Shown: piece by piece, positions 27,812-35,782 of the stretch
Position numbering within the stretch: the stretch's first letter is position 1
Layout: every line of letters starts with the position of its first letter
From: Mesorhizobium sp. B4-1-4
GTDB taxonomy: Bacteria; Pseudomonadota; Alphaproteobacteria; Rhizobiales; Rhizobiaceae
Length of the DNA: 64,000 nucleotides
Assembly: GCF_006439395.2 (NCBI RefSeq)
Contig: NZ_CP083950.1
Location: 5,135,001 to 5,199,000, forward strand
Direction: 5' to 3'
Notes under the pieces: generated by a model
The model's database searches: none
What the model was told of the DNA's origin: nothing
Seen by the model: the letters and a program-made list of their open reading frames with translations, nothing else
Position numbers and translations under genes: made by a program

Positions 27812-28726
27812 ATGGCCGAAACGCGCACCGAGGCGCTGCACAGGAATGCCGAGGGACTGGATATCCAGGCCCCCGAAGCCATCCTTGTTTCGCTGGCGGA
27901 TGCGCAGGTCGAAGCCGCGAAGGCCGTCCGCAACGCCATTCCCGCCATCGCCAAGGCGGCCGAGATCATCGCTGGCCGGTTGAGCGGCGGCGGCAAGCTC
28001 GCTTATGCCGCGGCCGGCAGTTCGGGCCTGATGGCGCTGGCCGACGCACTGGAACTGCCCGGCACCTTCGGCATTCAGCGCGACCGCATCGCCATCCTGG
28101 TGGCCGGCGGCGAAGAGGCTTTCAGGACGCTGGCCGGCGGGCCCGAGGATGATACCGAAGAGGCCGCGACGGCCGTCGCCAATGCCGGCATCGGCACGGG
28201 TGACTGCCTGATCGCCCTTTCCGCCAGCGGCGCGACGCCCTACGCGGTGCGGGCCATCGAGGAAGCCGCCCGCCGGGGTGCGGCGACCATCGGCATCGCC
28301 AACAACAGGGATTCAGCCCTGCTTCGCCAGGCCGAAACCGCCATCCTGCTCGAAACGCCGCCTGAGGTGATCGCCGGCTCGACGCGCATGGGTGCTGGCA
28401 CCGCGCAGAAGATCGCGCTCAACATGCTGTCGACCTTGACCGCCGTCCATCTCGGCCACGTCCATGACGGTTACATGGTCAATCTCACGGCCGACAACAT
28501 CAAGCTGCGCGACCGCGCCACGCGCATCGTCGCCGCCGTCAGCGGGCGCGACAGGGACGAAGCGGCCCGGCTGCTCGAAAAGAGCGGCGGCGCCGTCAAG
28601 ACAGCCATTCTGCTCGCCGCCGGTGCCGACAGCGCCGATGCGGCGCAGAAAATTCTGGAGGGGACCGGCCAGAAGCTGCGGCCAGCCCTTTCCGCGATCG
28701 AGGGGAACAAGGGCTCCAAAGCCTAG
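27812..28726 (+). CDS. murQ: N-acetylmuramic acid 6-phosphate etherase
   Basis: This 304-residue SIS-fold enzyme cleaves the lactyl ether of MurNAc-6P to give GlcNAc-6P and D-lactate. The start at 27812 has GGAGGAGCAGGG upstream. Motifs are AAAGSSGLMALADALELPGTFG (active-site Glu region; diverged from the usual GTSGR form), the PEDD segment for the second catalytic acid, ALSASGATPYA and the diagnostic GSTRMGAGTAQKIALNML with HDGYMVNLTADNIKLRDRA. Its product feeds NagA coded on the other arm. The diverged first motif leaves some doubt about the exact substrate. Confidence 0.9.
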   Translation: MAETRTEALHRNAEGLDIQAPEAILVSLADAQVEAAKAVRNAIPAIAKAAEIIAGRLSGGGKLAYAAAGSSGLMALADALELPGTFGIQRDRIAILVAGGEEAFRTLAGGPEDDTEEAATAVANAGIGTGDCLIALSASGATPYAVRAIEEAARRGAATIGIANNRDSALLRQAETAILLETPPEVIAGSTRMGAGTAQKIALNMLSTLTAVHLGHVHDGYMVNLTADNIKLRDRATRIVAAVSGRDRDEAARLLEKSGGAVKTAILLAAGADSADAAQKILEGTGQKLRPALSAIEGNKGSKA

Positions 28727-28773
28727 GTTCTCATCAAAACCGAACCTGAAAAAGGTCAACAGGGAGACTGAGC

Positions 28774-30033
28774 ATGACAACGAAACTACTGACGGCACTG
28801 CTTCTGGGCACCAGCATTCTCGGCTCGGCCGGATTGGCTCACGCCGAGGACGTAACGCTCAACATCGAGAGCTGGCGCGGCGACGACCTCTCCATCTGGA
28901 AGGACAAGCTGATCCCGGCCTTCGAAGCCAAGAACCCCGGCATCAAGGTGGTGTTCGCGCCATCGGCGCCGACCGAATATGACGCAGCCCTCGGCGCCAA
29001 GCTCGCCGCCGGCTCGGCGGGCGACCTGATCACCTGCCGCCCGTTCGACAAGTCGCTCGAACTGTTCAAGAAGGGCAATCTCGCCGACCTGTCCTCGCTG
29101 CCCGGCATGGATAATTTCTCCCCCGTCGCCAAGTCGGCCTGGCAGACGGATGACGGCAAGTCGAGCTTCTGCGTACCGATGGCATCGGTCATCCACGGCT
29201 TCATCTACAACAAGGATGCCTTCGACAAGCTCGGCATCAAGGTGCCGACGACCCGCGACGAGTTCTTCGCCGCGCTCGACAAGATCAAGGCCGACGGCAC
29301 CTACATCCCGATGGCCATGGGCACCAAGGACCTCTGGGAAGCCGCGACCATGGGCTACCAGAACATCGGCCCCAACTACTGGAAGGGCGAGGACGGCCGC
29401 AAGGCGCTCATCAAGGGCGATCAGAAGCTGACCGACAAGGATTGGGTCGCGCCCTATGAGGAACTGGCCAAGTGGAAGCCGTATCTCGGCGATGGCTTCG
29501 AGGCGCAGACCTATCCGGACAGCCAGAACCTGTTCACGCTCGGCCGCGCCGCCATCTACCCGGCCGGCTCGTGGGAGATCGGCCTGTTCAACACCCAGGC
29601 CCAGTTCAAGATGGGCGCCTTCCCGCCGCCGGTCGAAAAGGCTGGCGACACCTGCTACATCTCGGACCACACCGATATCGGCATGGGCCTGAATGCGGCA
29701 TCCAAGCACGCGGACGCGGCCAAGACCTTCCTGTCCTGGGTGGCCTCGCCGGATTTCGCCACCATCTACGCCAACGCGCTGCCGGGCTTCTTCAGCCTGA
29801 ACTCCTCGCCGGTGAAGATGCAGGATCCGCTGGCGCAGGAATTCGTCTCCTGGCGCGGTAAGTGCAAGTCGACCATCCGCTCGACCTACCAGATCCTGTC
29901 GCGCGGCACGCCGAACCTCGAGAACGAGACCTGGGTTGAATCGGCCAACGTCATCAACGGCACCGATACGCCCGAAGCCGCGGCCAAGAAGCTGCAGACC
30001 GGCCTCGACAGCTGGTATCATCCAGCGAAGTAA
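28774..30033 (+). CDS. Sugar ABC transporter, periplasmic substrate-binding protein
   Basis: This 419-residue protein has a Sec signal peptide (KLLTALLLGTSILGSAGLAHA, cleaved near residue 24) and the family 1 extracellular solute-binding fold: TLNIESWRGDD, LIPAFEAKNPGIKVVF, MASVIHGFIYNKDAFDKLGIKVP and YPAGSWEIGLFN. It is 47 bases behind murQ and heads an importer completed by two permeases and an ATPase. The context suggests an amino sugar or muropeptide fragment as ligand, while the fold does not decide it. Confidence 0.9.
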   Translation: MTTKLLTALLLGTSILGSAGLAHAEDVTLNIESWRGDDLSIWKDKLIPAFEAKNPGIKVVFAPSAPTEYDAALGAKLAAGSAGDLITCRPFDKSLELFKKGNLADLSSLPGMDNFSPVAKSAWQTDDGKSSFCVPMASVIHGFIYNKDAFDKLGIKVPTTRDEFFAALDKIKADGTYIPMAMGTKDLWEAATMGYQNIGPNYWKGEDGRKALIKGDQKLTDKDWVAPYEELAKWKPYLGDGFEAQTYPDSQNLFTLGRAAIYPAGSWEIGLFNTQAQFKMGAFPPPVEKAGDTCYISDHTDIGMGLNAASKHADAAKTFLSWVASPDFATIYANALPGFFSLNSSPVKMQDPLAQEFVSWRGKCKSTIRSTYQILSRGTPNLENETWVESANVINGTDTPEAAAKKLQTGLDSWYHPAK

Positions 30034-30112
30034 GAGCTCAGGCACGGAGCAGGGCCGTTCCAACTGGGCGGCCCTGCCTCTTCCGATAGCATCGACTGCG
30101 AACGACGGCGCC

Positions 30113-30235
30113 GCCCCTCATCCGCCTGCCGGCACCTTCTCCCCGTATAGTGACGGGGAGAAGGGACGAGCCGCAGCGCTGGCGACCCCCTCTCCCGTCC
30201 TTTACGGGGAGAGGGTAAGGGTGAGGGGCAGCGCT
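30113..30235. repeat. Palindromic intergenic element, family A, copy 1
   Basis: This 123-bp element opens with GCCCCTCATCCGCCTGCCGG and ends with GTAAGGGTGAGGGGC, its outer arms complementing each other. It contains two inner hairpins, CTTCTCCCCGTATAGTGACG/GGGAGAAG and CCTCTCCCGTCC/GGGGAGAGG. A same-length copy is at 34776-34898. It lies within the importer gene set, between the binding protein and the first permease. Confidence 0.85.
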
Positions 30236-30254
30236 GCCGTCGAACGTATTGCCT

Positions 30255-30359
30255 AGAGCAATTCCAGGAAAAGTGCGTAGCAGTTTTCCGTCCGGGATTG
30301 CGTAAGAACAAAAGAGTTAGAGCGGGTCGACGATTCTATCGAACGCCGAACCGCTCTAG
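30255..30359. repeat. Palindromic intergenic element, family E, full copy
   Basis: The ends CTAGAGC (30253-30259) and GCTCTAG (30353-30359) are inverted repeats. Inside, GCAATTCCAGGAAAA faces TTTTCCGTCCGGGATTGC, and AGAGCGGGTCGACG is followed by CGAACGCCGAACCGCTCT. With family A it fills the 351-base gap between 30033 and 30385; no gene is visible there. Confidence 0.75.
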
Positions 30360-30384
30360 ACCTTGATCGGCGGGGACCGAACTC

Positions 30385-31314
30385 ATGGCCGCGGAAATAC
30401 GACCCAAAAGACCGTTTCGCTGGCACATCGCCGTCTTCCTGGCGCCGGCCGTGCTCGTCTATACGGCGATCATGATCCTGCCGCTCGCCGGCACGCTGCA
30501 GCTGTCGCTGTTCCGTAATATCGAGCAGCACCAGGTCTTCGTCGGACTGGACAATTTCCGCACGCTGTTCGGCGACCCCAACTGGTCGGTCAATTTCTGG
30601 AACGCGCTGAGGAACAATGTCTGGTTCTTCATCATCCACATGCTGGTGCAGAACCCGATCGGCGTGCTGCTGGCCGCGCTCCTGTCCAGCCCAAGGCTCA
30701 GGTTCTCGGCCTTCTACCGCACGGCGATCTTCGTGCCGACAATCCTGTCCTTCGTCATTGTCGGCTTTGCCTGGAAGCTCATTCTGTCGCCGCTCTGGGG
30801 TGTGGCGCCGCATCTCATGGATTTCGTCGGGCTGAAAAGCCTGTTCACACCCTGGCTCGGCAAGGAGCAATACGCGCTGACCGCGCTCAGCCTGGTTTCG
30901 GTGTGGCAGTTCATCGGCATCCCCATGATGCTGATCTACGCCGCCCTGCTGTCGATCCCCGACGAGGTGCTCGAGGCCGCCGAATGCGATGGGATCACCG
31001 GTATGTCGCAGTTCTGGAAGATCAAGCTGCCGCTGATCCTGCCGTCCATCGGCATCATCTCGATCCTCACCTTCGTCGGCAATTTCAACGCCTTCGACCT
31101 GATCTACACCGCGCAAGGGGCGTTAGCTGGACCGAACTACTCGACCGATATTCTCGGCACCTTCCTCTACCGCGCCTTCTTCGGCTTCCAGCTGCAGGTC
31201 GGCGACCCCAACATGGGCGCGACAATCGCCACCATCATGTTCCTGATCATCCTTGGCGGCGTCTGCGTCTACCTGTTCCTCATCCAGACGCGCCTGCGTC
31301 GCTACCAGTTCTGA
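30385..31314 (+). CDS. Sugar ABC transporter permease, MalF type
   Basis: This 309-residue inner-membrane protein has about six hydrophobic segments, starting with IAVFLAPAVLVYTAIMILPL, and the EAA loop EVLEAAECDGITGMSQFWKIKLPLILP that contacts the ATPase. It pairs with the permease at 31542. The GGGGACC before the ATG is a usable ribosome site. The 351-base gap before it is filled by palindromic elements, so its transcription depends on read-through or on a promoter not evident here. Confidence 0.92.
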   Translation: MAAEIRPKRPFRWHIAVFLAPAVLVYTAIMILPLAGTLQLSLFRNIEQHQVFVGLDNFRTLFGDPNWSVNFWNALRNNVWFFIIHMLVQNPIGVLLAALLSSPRLRFSAFYRTAIFVPTILSFVIVGFAWKLILSPLWGVAPHLMDFVGLKSLFTPWLGKEQYALTALSLVSVWQFIGIPMMLIYAALLSIPDEVLEAAECDGITGMSQFWKIKLPLILPSIGIISILTFVGNFNAFDLIYTAQGALAGPNYSTDILGTFLYRAFFGFQLQVGDPNMGATIATIMFLIILGGVCVYLFLIQTRLRRYQF

Positions 31315-31339
31315 GGGATGGATATGTCGAGCCAAGGCA

Positions 31340-31493
31340 CCCCCCTCTGGCCTGCCGGCCATCTCCCCCTTAAAGGGAGAGATTGGACGTCATCGCCGGT
31401 TTCGCCAATTTTGAGCATTGCAAAAAGGGCAGCGACATCGACGCTGCTGATCTCCCCCCCTGGGGGGGAGATGTCCGGCAGGACAGAGGGGGG
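31340..31493. repeat. Palindromic intergenic element, family B, copy 1
   Basis: ACCCCCCTCTGGCCTGCCGG with CATCTCCCCC at the left and GGGGGGAGATGTCCGGCAGG with ACAGAGGGGGG at the right are inverted repeats of about 30 bases around a 90-base centre. A close relative lies at 39115-39269. It separates the two permease genes. Confidence 0.85.
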
Positions 31494-31541
31494 TGGCCTG
31501 GCGCTGTTCCTTGCAATTGCGGCTCGTCAGGAGACCGTCCA

Positions 31542-32381
31542 ATGAGCATCGCCACCCGTTCCCTGCCTCGCACCATCGGTGCCCACGCGATCCTTCTGAC
31601 CTACACGGCGATCGCGTTGTTTCCGGTGATCCTGGTCATCATGAATTCGTTCAAGTCGCGCGCCGGCATCTTCGGCGCGCCGCTGACGCCGCCGACGCCG
31701 AAAACCTTCGACCTGATCGGCTACACCACGGTGATCGGCCAGGGCGATTTCACCCACTATTTCCAGAACAGCTTCGTCGTCACCGTAGGCTCGCTGTTCT
31801 TCGTGCTGCTGTTCGGCGCCATGGCGGCGTTTGCGCTGTCGGAATACCGCTTTCGCGGCAACACGCTGATGGGACTCTACCTGGCGCTGGGCATCATGAT
31901 CCCGATCCGCCTGGCCACCGTCGCCATCCTGCAATTGATGGTGGCGAGCGGACTGGTCAACACGCTGACGGCGCTGATCCTGGTCTACACCGCGCAAGGG
32001 TTGCCGCTGGCGGTCTTCATCCTGTCGGAATTCATGAAGCAGGTGTCGGACGATCTGAAGAATGCCGGCCGCATCGACGGGCTGTCGGAATACACCATCT
32101 TCTTCCGCCTGGTGGTGCCGCTGGTGCGGCCGTCGATGGCGACCGTCGCCGTCTTCACCATGATCCCGATCTGGAACGATCTCTGGTTCCCGCTGATCCT
32201 GGCGCCGTCGGAAGAGACCAAGACGGTCACGCTCGGTGCCCAGCTTTTCCTCGGCCAGTTCGTCACCAACTGGAACGCGATTCTGGCGGCGCTGTCGCTG
32301 GCGATCCTGCCGGTGCTGATCCTCTACGTCATCTTCTCGCGGCAGCTGATCCGCGGCATTACGTCGGGGGCGGTAAAGTGA
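31542..32381 (+). CDS. Sugar ABC transporter permease, MalG type
   Basis: 279 residues from the ATG at 31542, with AGGAG ten bases upstream; the frame is open back to 31383 but that part lies in a palindromic element. It has an N-terminal membrane segment (HAILLTYTAIALFPVILVIM), FQNSFVVTVGS, the EAA loop DDLKNAGRIDGLSEYTIFFRLVVPLVRP and a final membrane segment. It is the second permease of the importer that begins at 28774. Confidence 0.92.
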   Translation: MSIATRSLPRTIGAHAILLTYTAIALFPVILVIMNSFKSRAGIFGAPLTPPTPKTFDLIGYTTVIGQGDFTHYFQNSFVVTVGSLFFVLLFGAMAAFALSEYRFRGNTLMGLYLALGIMIPIRLATVAILQLMVASGLVNTLTALILVYTAQGLPLAVFILSEFMKQVSDDLKNAGRIDGLSEYTIFFRLVVPLVRPSMATVAVFTMIPIWNDLWFPLILAPSEETKTVTLGAQLFLGQFVTNWNAILAALSLAILPVLILYVIFSRQLIRGITSGAVK

Positions 32382-32414
32382 GCGGGGACTGCCAGTTGTC
32401 CGTACGGCTGCGCT

Positions 32415-32589
32415 TCACCCCACCCGGCGCTGCGCGCCGACCTCCCCATCGAGGGGAGGTAGAAGGTCGTCGCTTCATTCTCGGCCGCCTGGGCTCTCAT
32501 TTCCGAGTTGCTTCTTCGGCAGAGATTTTCACGCCGACGCCCTACCTCCCCTTGATGGGGAGGTCGGCGCGCAGCGCCGGGTGGGGTGA
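32415..32589. repeat. Palindromic intergenic element, family C
   Basis: TCACCCCACCCGGCGCTGCG with CGCCGACCTCCCC at the left is the reverse complement of GGGGAGGTCGGCGCGCAGCG with CCGGGTGGGGTGA at the right, about 33 bases each side of a central 100 bases. It fills the gap between the permease and dehydrogenase genes. It is the only copy in this window. Confidence 0.85.
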
Positions 32590-32627
32590 CACCCTATCAA
32601 AAAACATGGAATGTCTGGAGCAGTCAG

Positions 32628-33689
32628 GTGAGCGATAAACCACCCCTTCGTGTCGTCGTGGCCGGCCTCGGCAATATGGGCCGCAGCCACGCACTCGCCT
32701 ACCACACCAATCCCGGCTTTGAGATCGCCGCACTGATCAACCGCTCCGACGTGCCGCTGCCGGACGGGCTGTCGGGCTATGGCATCAGGCGGTCCTTCGA
32801 TGACGCGTTGCGTGACGAGAAGCCTGACGTCGCCTGCATCGCCACCTATTCGGACAGCCATGCCGACTATGCGGTGAAGGCGTTCGAGGCCGGCTGCCAT
32901 GTCTTCGTCGAAAAGCCGCTGGCAACGACGGTGGCCGACGCCGAGCGCGTCGTCGCGGCGGCCAAGGCCAACGGCAGGAAGCTGGTGATCGGCTACATCC
33001 TGCGCCATCACCCATCCTGGATCCGGCTGATCGCCGAGGCGCGCAAGCTCGGCGGCCCTTACGTCTTCCGCATGAACCTCAACCAGCAATCCTCCGGCCA
33101 TACCTGGGAGACGCACAAGCAGTTGATGCGGACGACCTCGCCGATCGTCGACTGCGGCGTCCACTATCTCGACGTCATGTTGCAGATCACCGATGCCAAA
33201 CCGGTCGAGGTGCGCGGCATGGGCGTGCGGCTGACGCAAGAGGTCGCGCCGTCGATGTACAATTACGGCCATCTGCAGGTGCTGTTCGACGACGGGTCGG
33301 TCGGCTGGTACGAGGCCGGCTGGGGTCCTATGATTTCCGAGACGGCCTTCTTCGTGAAGGACGTCATCTCGCCGAACGGCTGCGTCTCGATCGTCATGAA
33401 GGAGGGCGTGAAGTCCGACGACATAGACACCCACACCAAGACCTCGACCATTCGCCTGCACAGCGCGGCGACCGGACTGGACGGCAAATTCGTCAGGCCG
33501 GACGAGATGTTGTCGATGGCAGGCGAACCCGGCCATCAGGATCTCTGCGATCTCGAGCAGGCCTTCGTGCTGAAGGCTGTCCGCGAGGACCTGGACCTGA
33601 CCCGCCATATGGATGACGCGGTCAAGTCGCTCGCCGTCTGCCTTGCCGCTGACGAGAGCGTGCGCAGCGGGAAGGCGGTGAGGCTTTGA
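32628..33689 (+). CDS. Gfo/Idh/MocA-family sugar dehydrogenase
   Basis: 353 residues from the GTG at 32628, with GGAG seven bases upstream; an upstream GTG at 32586 lies inside the palindromic element. The NAD(P) fold opens VVVAGLGNMGRSHALAYH, followed by ACIATYSDSHADYAVKAFEAGCHVFVEKPLATT with the conserved EKP. The C-terminal alpha/beta domain has DCGVHYLDVMLQI (catalytic Asp/His region). It sits inside the importer gene set and probably oxidises or isomerises the imported sugar. Confidence 0.9.
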   Translation: MSDKPPLRVVVAGLGNMGRSHALAYHTNPGFEIAALINRSDVPLPDGLSGYGIRRSFDDALRDEKPDVACIATYSDSHADYAVKAFEAGCHVFVEKPLATTVADAERVVAAAKANGRKLVIGYILRHHPSWIRLIAEARKLGGPYVFRMNLNQQSSGHTWETHKQLMRTTSPIVDCGVHYLDVMLQITDAKPVEVRGMGVRLTQEVAPSMYNYGHLQVLFDDGSVGWYEAGWGPMISETAFFVKDVISPNGCVSIVMKEGVKSDDIDTHTKTSTIRLHSAATGLDGKFVRPDEMLSMAGEPGHQDLCDLEQAFVLKAVREDLDLTRHMDDAVKSLAVCLAADESVRSGKAVRL

Positions 33690-33756
33690 CATACGGATCG
33701 CTGTCGACGGCCGCGCGTGGCGCCTTGGCGCCCGCTTACGAAATTGGAGGATCGCC

Positions 33757-34758
33757 GTGGGCTCGCTGAAGATCGAAAATGTGAAGAAGGCATTTGGGCC
33801 GGTCGAGGTGCTGAAAGGCATCGATCTGGAAGTGACGGATGGTGAATTCGTCGTCTTCGTCGGTCCCTCCGGCTGCGGCAAGTCGACCTTGCTACGGGTC
33901 ATTGCAGGCCTGGAGGATTCGACCTCGGGCCGCGTGCTGATCGATCGCGAGGACGTCTCCGTCACGCCGCCAGCGAAACGCGGCATCGCCATGGTGTTCC
34001 AGACCTATGCGCTCTATCCGCATCTGACGGTGAAGAACAATATGGGCCTTGGGCTCAAGCAGGCGAGCACGCCGGCCGCCGAGATCGACCGCCGCATCGG
34101 CATCGCATCCTCCATGCTGTCGCTGGAACCCTACTTGGAAAGGCGCCCGGCGGAACTCTCCGGAGGCCAACGCCAGCGCGTCGCCATCGGCCGCGCCGTG
34201 GTGCGCGAGCCCAAGCTGTTCCTGTTCGATGAGCCCTTGTCGAACCTCGATGCGGCCCTGCGCGTCAACACCCGGCTGGAAATCGCACAGCTGCACCGAC
34301 GGCTGAAGGCGACGATGATCTACGTTACCCACGACCAGGTCGAGGCGATGACGCTGGCCGACAAGATCGTGGTGCTCAATGCGGGCCGGATCGAGCAGAT
34401 CGGCGGCCCGATGGAGCTATATAATTCGCCGGCAAACGAATTCGTCGCCGGCTTCATCGGCTCGCCGAAGATGAATTTCATCGACGGCGCCAGGCTTGGC
34501 GAGACGGCCAAGACCATCGGCGTGCGGCCGGAGCATCTGACGGTCGATCCGAAGTCAGGCGCCTGGAAGGGCACGGTTGTGCACGCTGAGCATCTCGGGG
34601 CCGACACCAACCTCTATCTCGATTGCGAAAAGGCCGGGCTGATCACCGTGCGCATCTTCGGTGTCTACGACGCCGAACCGGGCGCCACGCTCTATGCGAC
34701 GCCGGATCCGGCCAAGACCTATCGGTTTGGAGCGGATGGGACGACGATCAAGCAATAA
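33757..34758 (+). CDS. Sugar ABC transporter ATP-binding protein, UgpC/MalK type
   Basis: 333 residues with Walker A GPSGCGKSTLL, the Q-loop FQTYALYPHLTV, signature LSGGQRQRVAIGRAVV, Walker B LFLFDEPLSNLDAALR and the switch THDQVEAMTLAD. The C-terminal TOBE-type regulatory domain has GSPKMNFIDG and IGVRPEHLTV. It completes the importer begun at 28774. The start at 33757 is GTG, with GGAGGAT upstream. Confidence 0.94.
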   Translation: MGSLKIENVKKAFGPVEVLKGIDLEVTDGEFVVFVGPSGCGKSTLLRVIAGLEDSTSGRVLIDREDVSVTPPAKRGIAMVFQTYALYPHLTVKNNMGLGLKQASTPAAEIDRRIGIASSMLSLEPYLERRPAELSGGQRQRVAIGRAVVREPKLFLFDEPLSNLDAALRVNTRLEIAQLHRRLKATMIYVTHDQVEAMTLADKIVVLNAGRIEQIGGPMELYNSPANEFVAGFIGSPKMNFIDGARLGETAKTIGVRPEHLTVDPKSGAWKGTVVHAEHLGADTNLYLDCEKAGLITVRIFGVYDAEPGATLYATPDPAKTYRFGADGTTIKQ

Positions 34759-34775
34759 CTGGAGAGGCCGGTGCT

Positions 34776-34898
34776 GCCCCTCATCCGCCTGCCGGCACCT
34801 TCTCCCCGTATAGTGACGGGGAGAAGGAATGACCGCAACGTTGGCGCCCCCCTCTCCCCGTTCTTCACGGGAACAGGGTAAGGGTGAGGGGCGGCGCT
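34776..34898. repeat. Palindromic intergenic element, family A, copy 2
   Basis: It has the same length (123 bp) and orientation as the copy at 30113-30235, sharing the first 52 bases almost fully and diverging in the middle. It lies between convergent genes and probably ends both transcripts by its hairpins. Confidence 0.85.
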
Positions 34899-34904
34899 AG
34901 CCTA

Positions 34905-35756
34905 TCAAGCCGACACGTCAGCCTTGAACGTCTGCTTCTGCTGGCCGAGCCCTTCGATGCCGAGTTCCACCACGTCGCCGGCCTTCAGGAACACCGGCGG
35001 CTTCATGCCAAGGCCAACGCCGGGCGGGGTGCCTGTCGAGATGATGTCGCCGGGATGCAGCGACATGAACTGGCTGAGATAGGACACCAGATATTTGACA
35101 CCGTAGACCATGGTCCTGGTCGAACCGTCCTGCATGGTCTTGCCGTTGACGGTCAGCCACATTTTGAGGTTCTGCGGGTCTGATACCTCGTCCTTGGTCA
35201 CCAGCCACGGGCCGGTCGGGCCGAACGTGTCGCAGCTCTTGCCCTTGGTCCACTGGCCCTGGCGCTCGGCCTGGAAGGCGCGCTCGGACACGTCGTGGGC
35301 GACGCAGTAGCCGGCGACATAGTCGAGCGCGTCGGCCTCGCTGACATATTTGGCTGTCTTACCGATGACGACGCCGAGCTCGACCTCCCAGTCGGTCTTT
35401 TCCGACCCGCGCGGGATCAGCACGTCGTCATCCGGTCCGACGATGGCCGAGCTTGCCTTCATGAAGATGATCGGCTCCGGCGGCACTTTGGCGCCGGTTT
35501 CGGCGGCGTGGTCGGAGTAGTTGAGGCCGATGCAGATGAACTTGCCGGTGCCGGCCACACAGGCGCCGAGCCGCGGCTTGCCGGAAACCGCCGACAGCGA
35601 CTTCGGATCGAGCTTGGACAGCATCTCCAGCGAGGCCGGATGAAGCGTGGTGCCGGCAATGTCGGCGACATGGGCGGAGAGATCGCGGATCGTTCCATCC
35701 GCATCAAGCAGGCCGGGACGTTCGCTCCCCACCTCGCCATAGCGCAGCAGTTTCAT
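34905..35756 (-). CDS. Fumarylacetoacetate-hydrolase-family protein, probable 2,4-diketo-3-deoxy-L-fuconate hydrolase
   Basis: This 283-residue protein has CIGLNYSDHAAETGAKVP, FMKASSAIVGPDDDV, the metal ligands in DWEVELGVVIGK, and DVSERAFQAERQGQWTKGKS, the pattern of the FAH subgroup that hydrolyses 2,4-diketo-3-deoxy sugar acids. It would release pyruvate and lactate (from fuconate) or glycolate. The gene follows an SDR gene whose best role is the preceding oxidation. Generic annotation as ureidoglycolate lyase would be misleading. Confidence 0.85.
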   Translation of the reverse strand: MKLLRYGEVGSERPGLLDADGTIRDLSAHVADIAGTTLHPASLEMLSKLDPKSLSAVSGKPRLGACVAGTGKFICIGLNYSDHAAETGAKVPPEPIIFMKASSAIVGPDDDVLIPRGSEKTDWEVELGVVIGKTAKYVSEADALDYVAGYCVAHDVSERAFQAERQGQWTKGKSCDTFGPTGPWLVTKDEVSDPQNLKMWLTVNGKTMQDGSTRTMVYGVKYLVSYLSQFMSLHPGDIISTGTPPGVGLGMKPPVFLKAGDVVELGIEGLGQQKQTFKADVSA

Positions 35757-35782
35757 ACAATTCTCTCCTCAGTCAGATTGGT

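Noticed and set aside
28725..28748. AGGTTC/GAACCT hairpin between murQ and the binding-protein gene as terminator
   Set aside because: The stem is only six pairs with a long loop and no T run, so it does not support termination.
30253..31116. 287-residue minus-strand frame
   Set aside because: It is antisense to a clear MalF-type permease and begins in a palindromic element; its Asp/Gln/Arg-rich composition is typical of a shadow frame.
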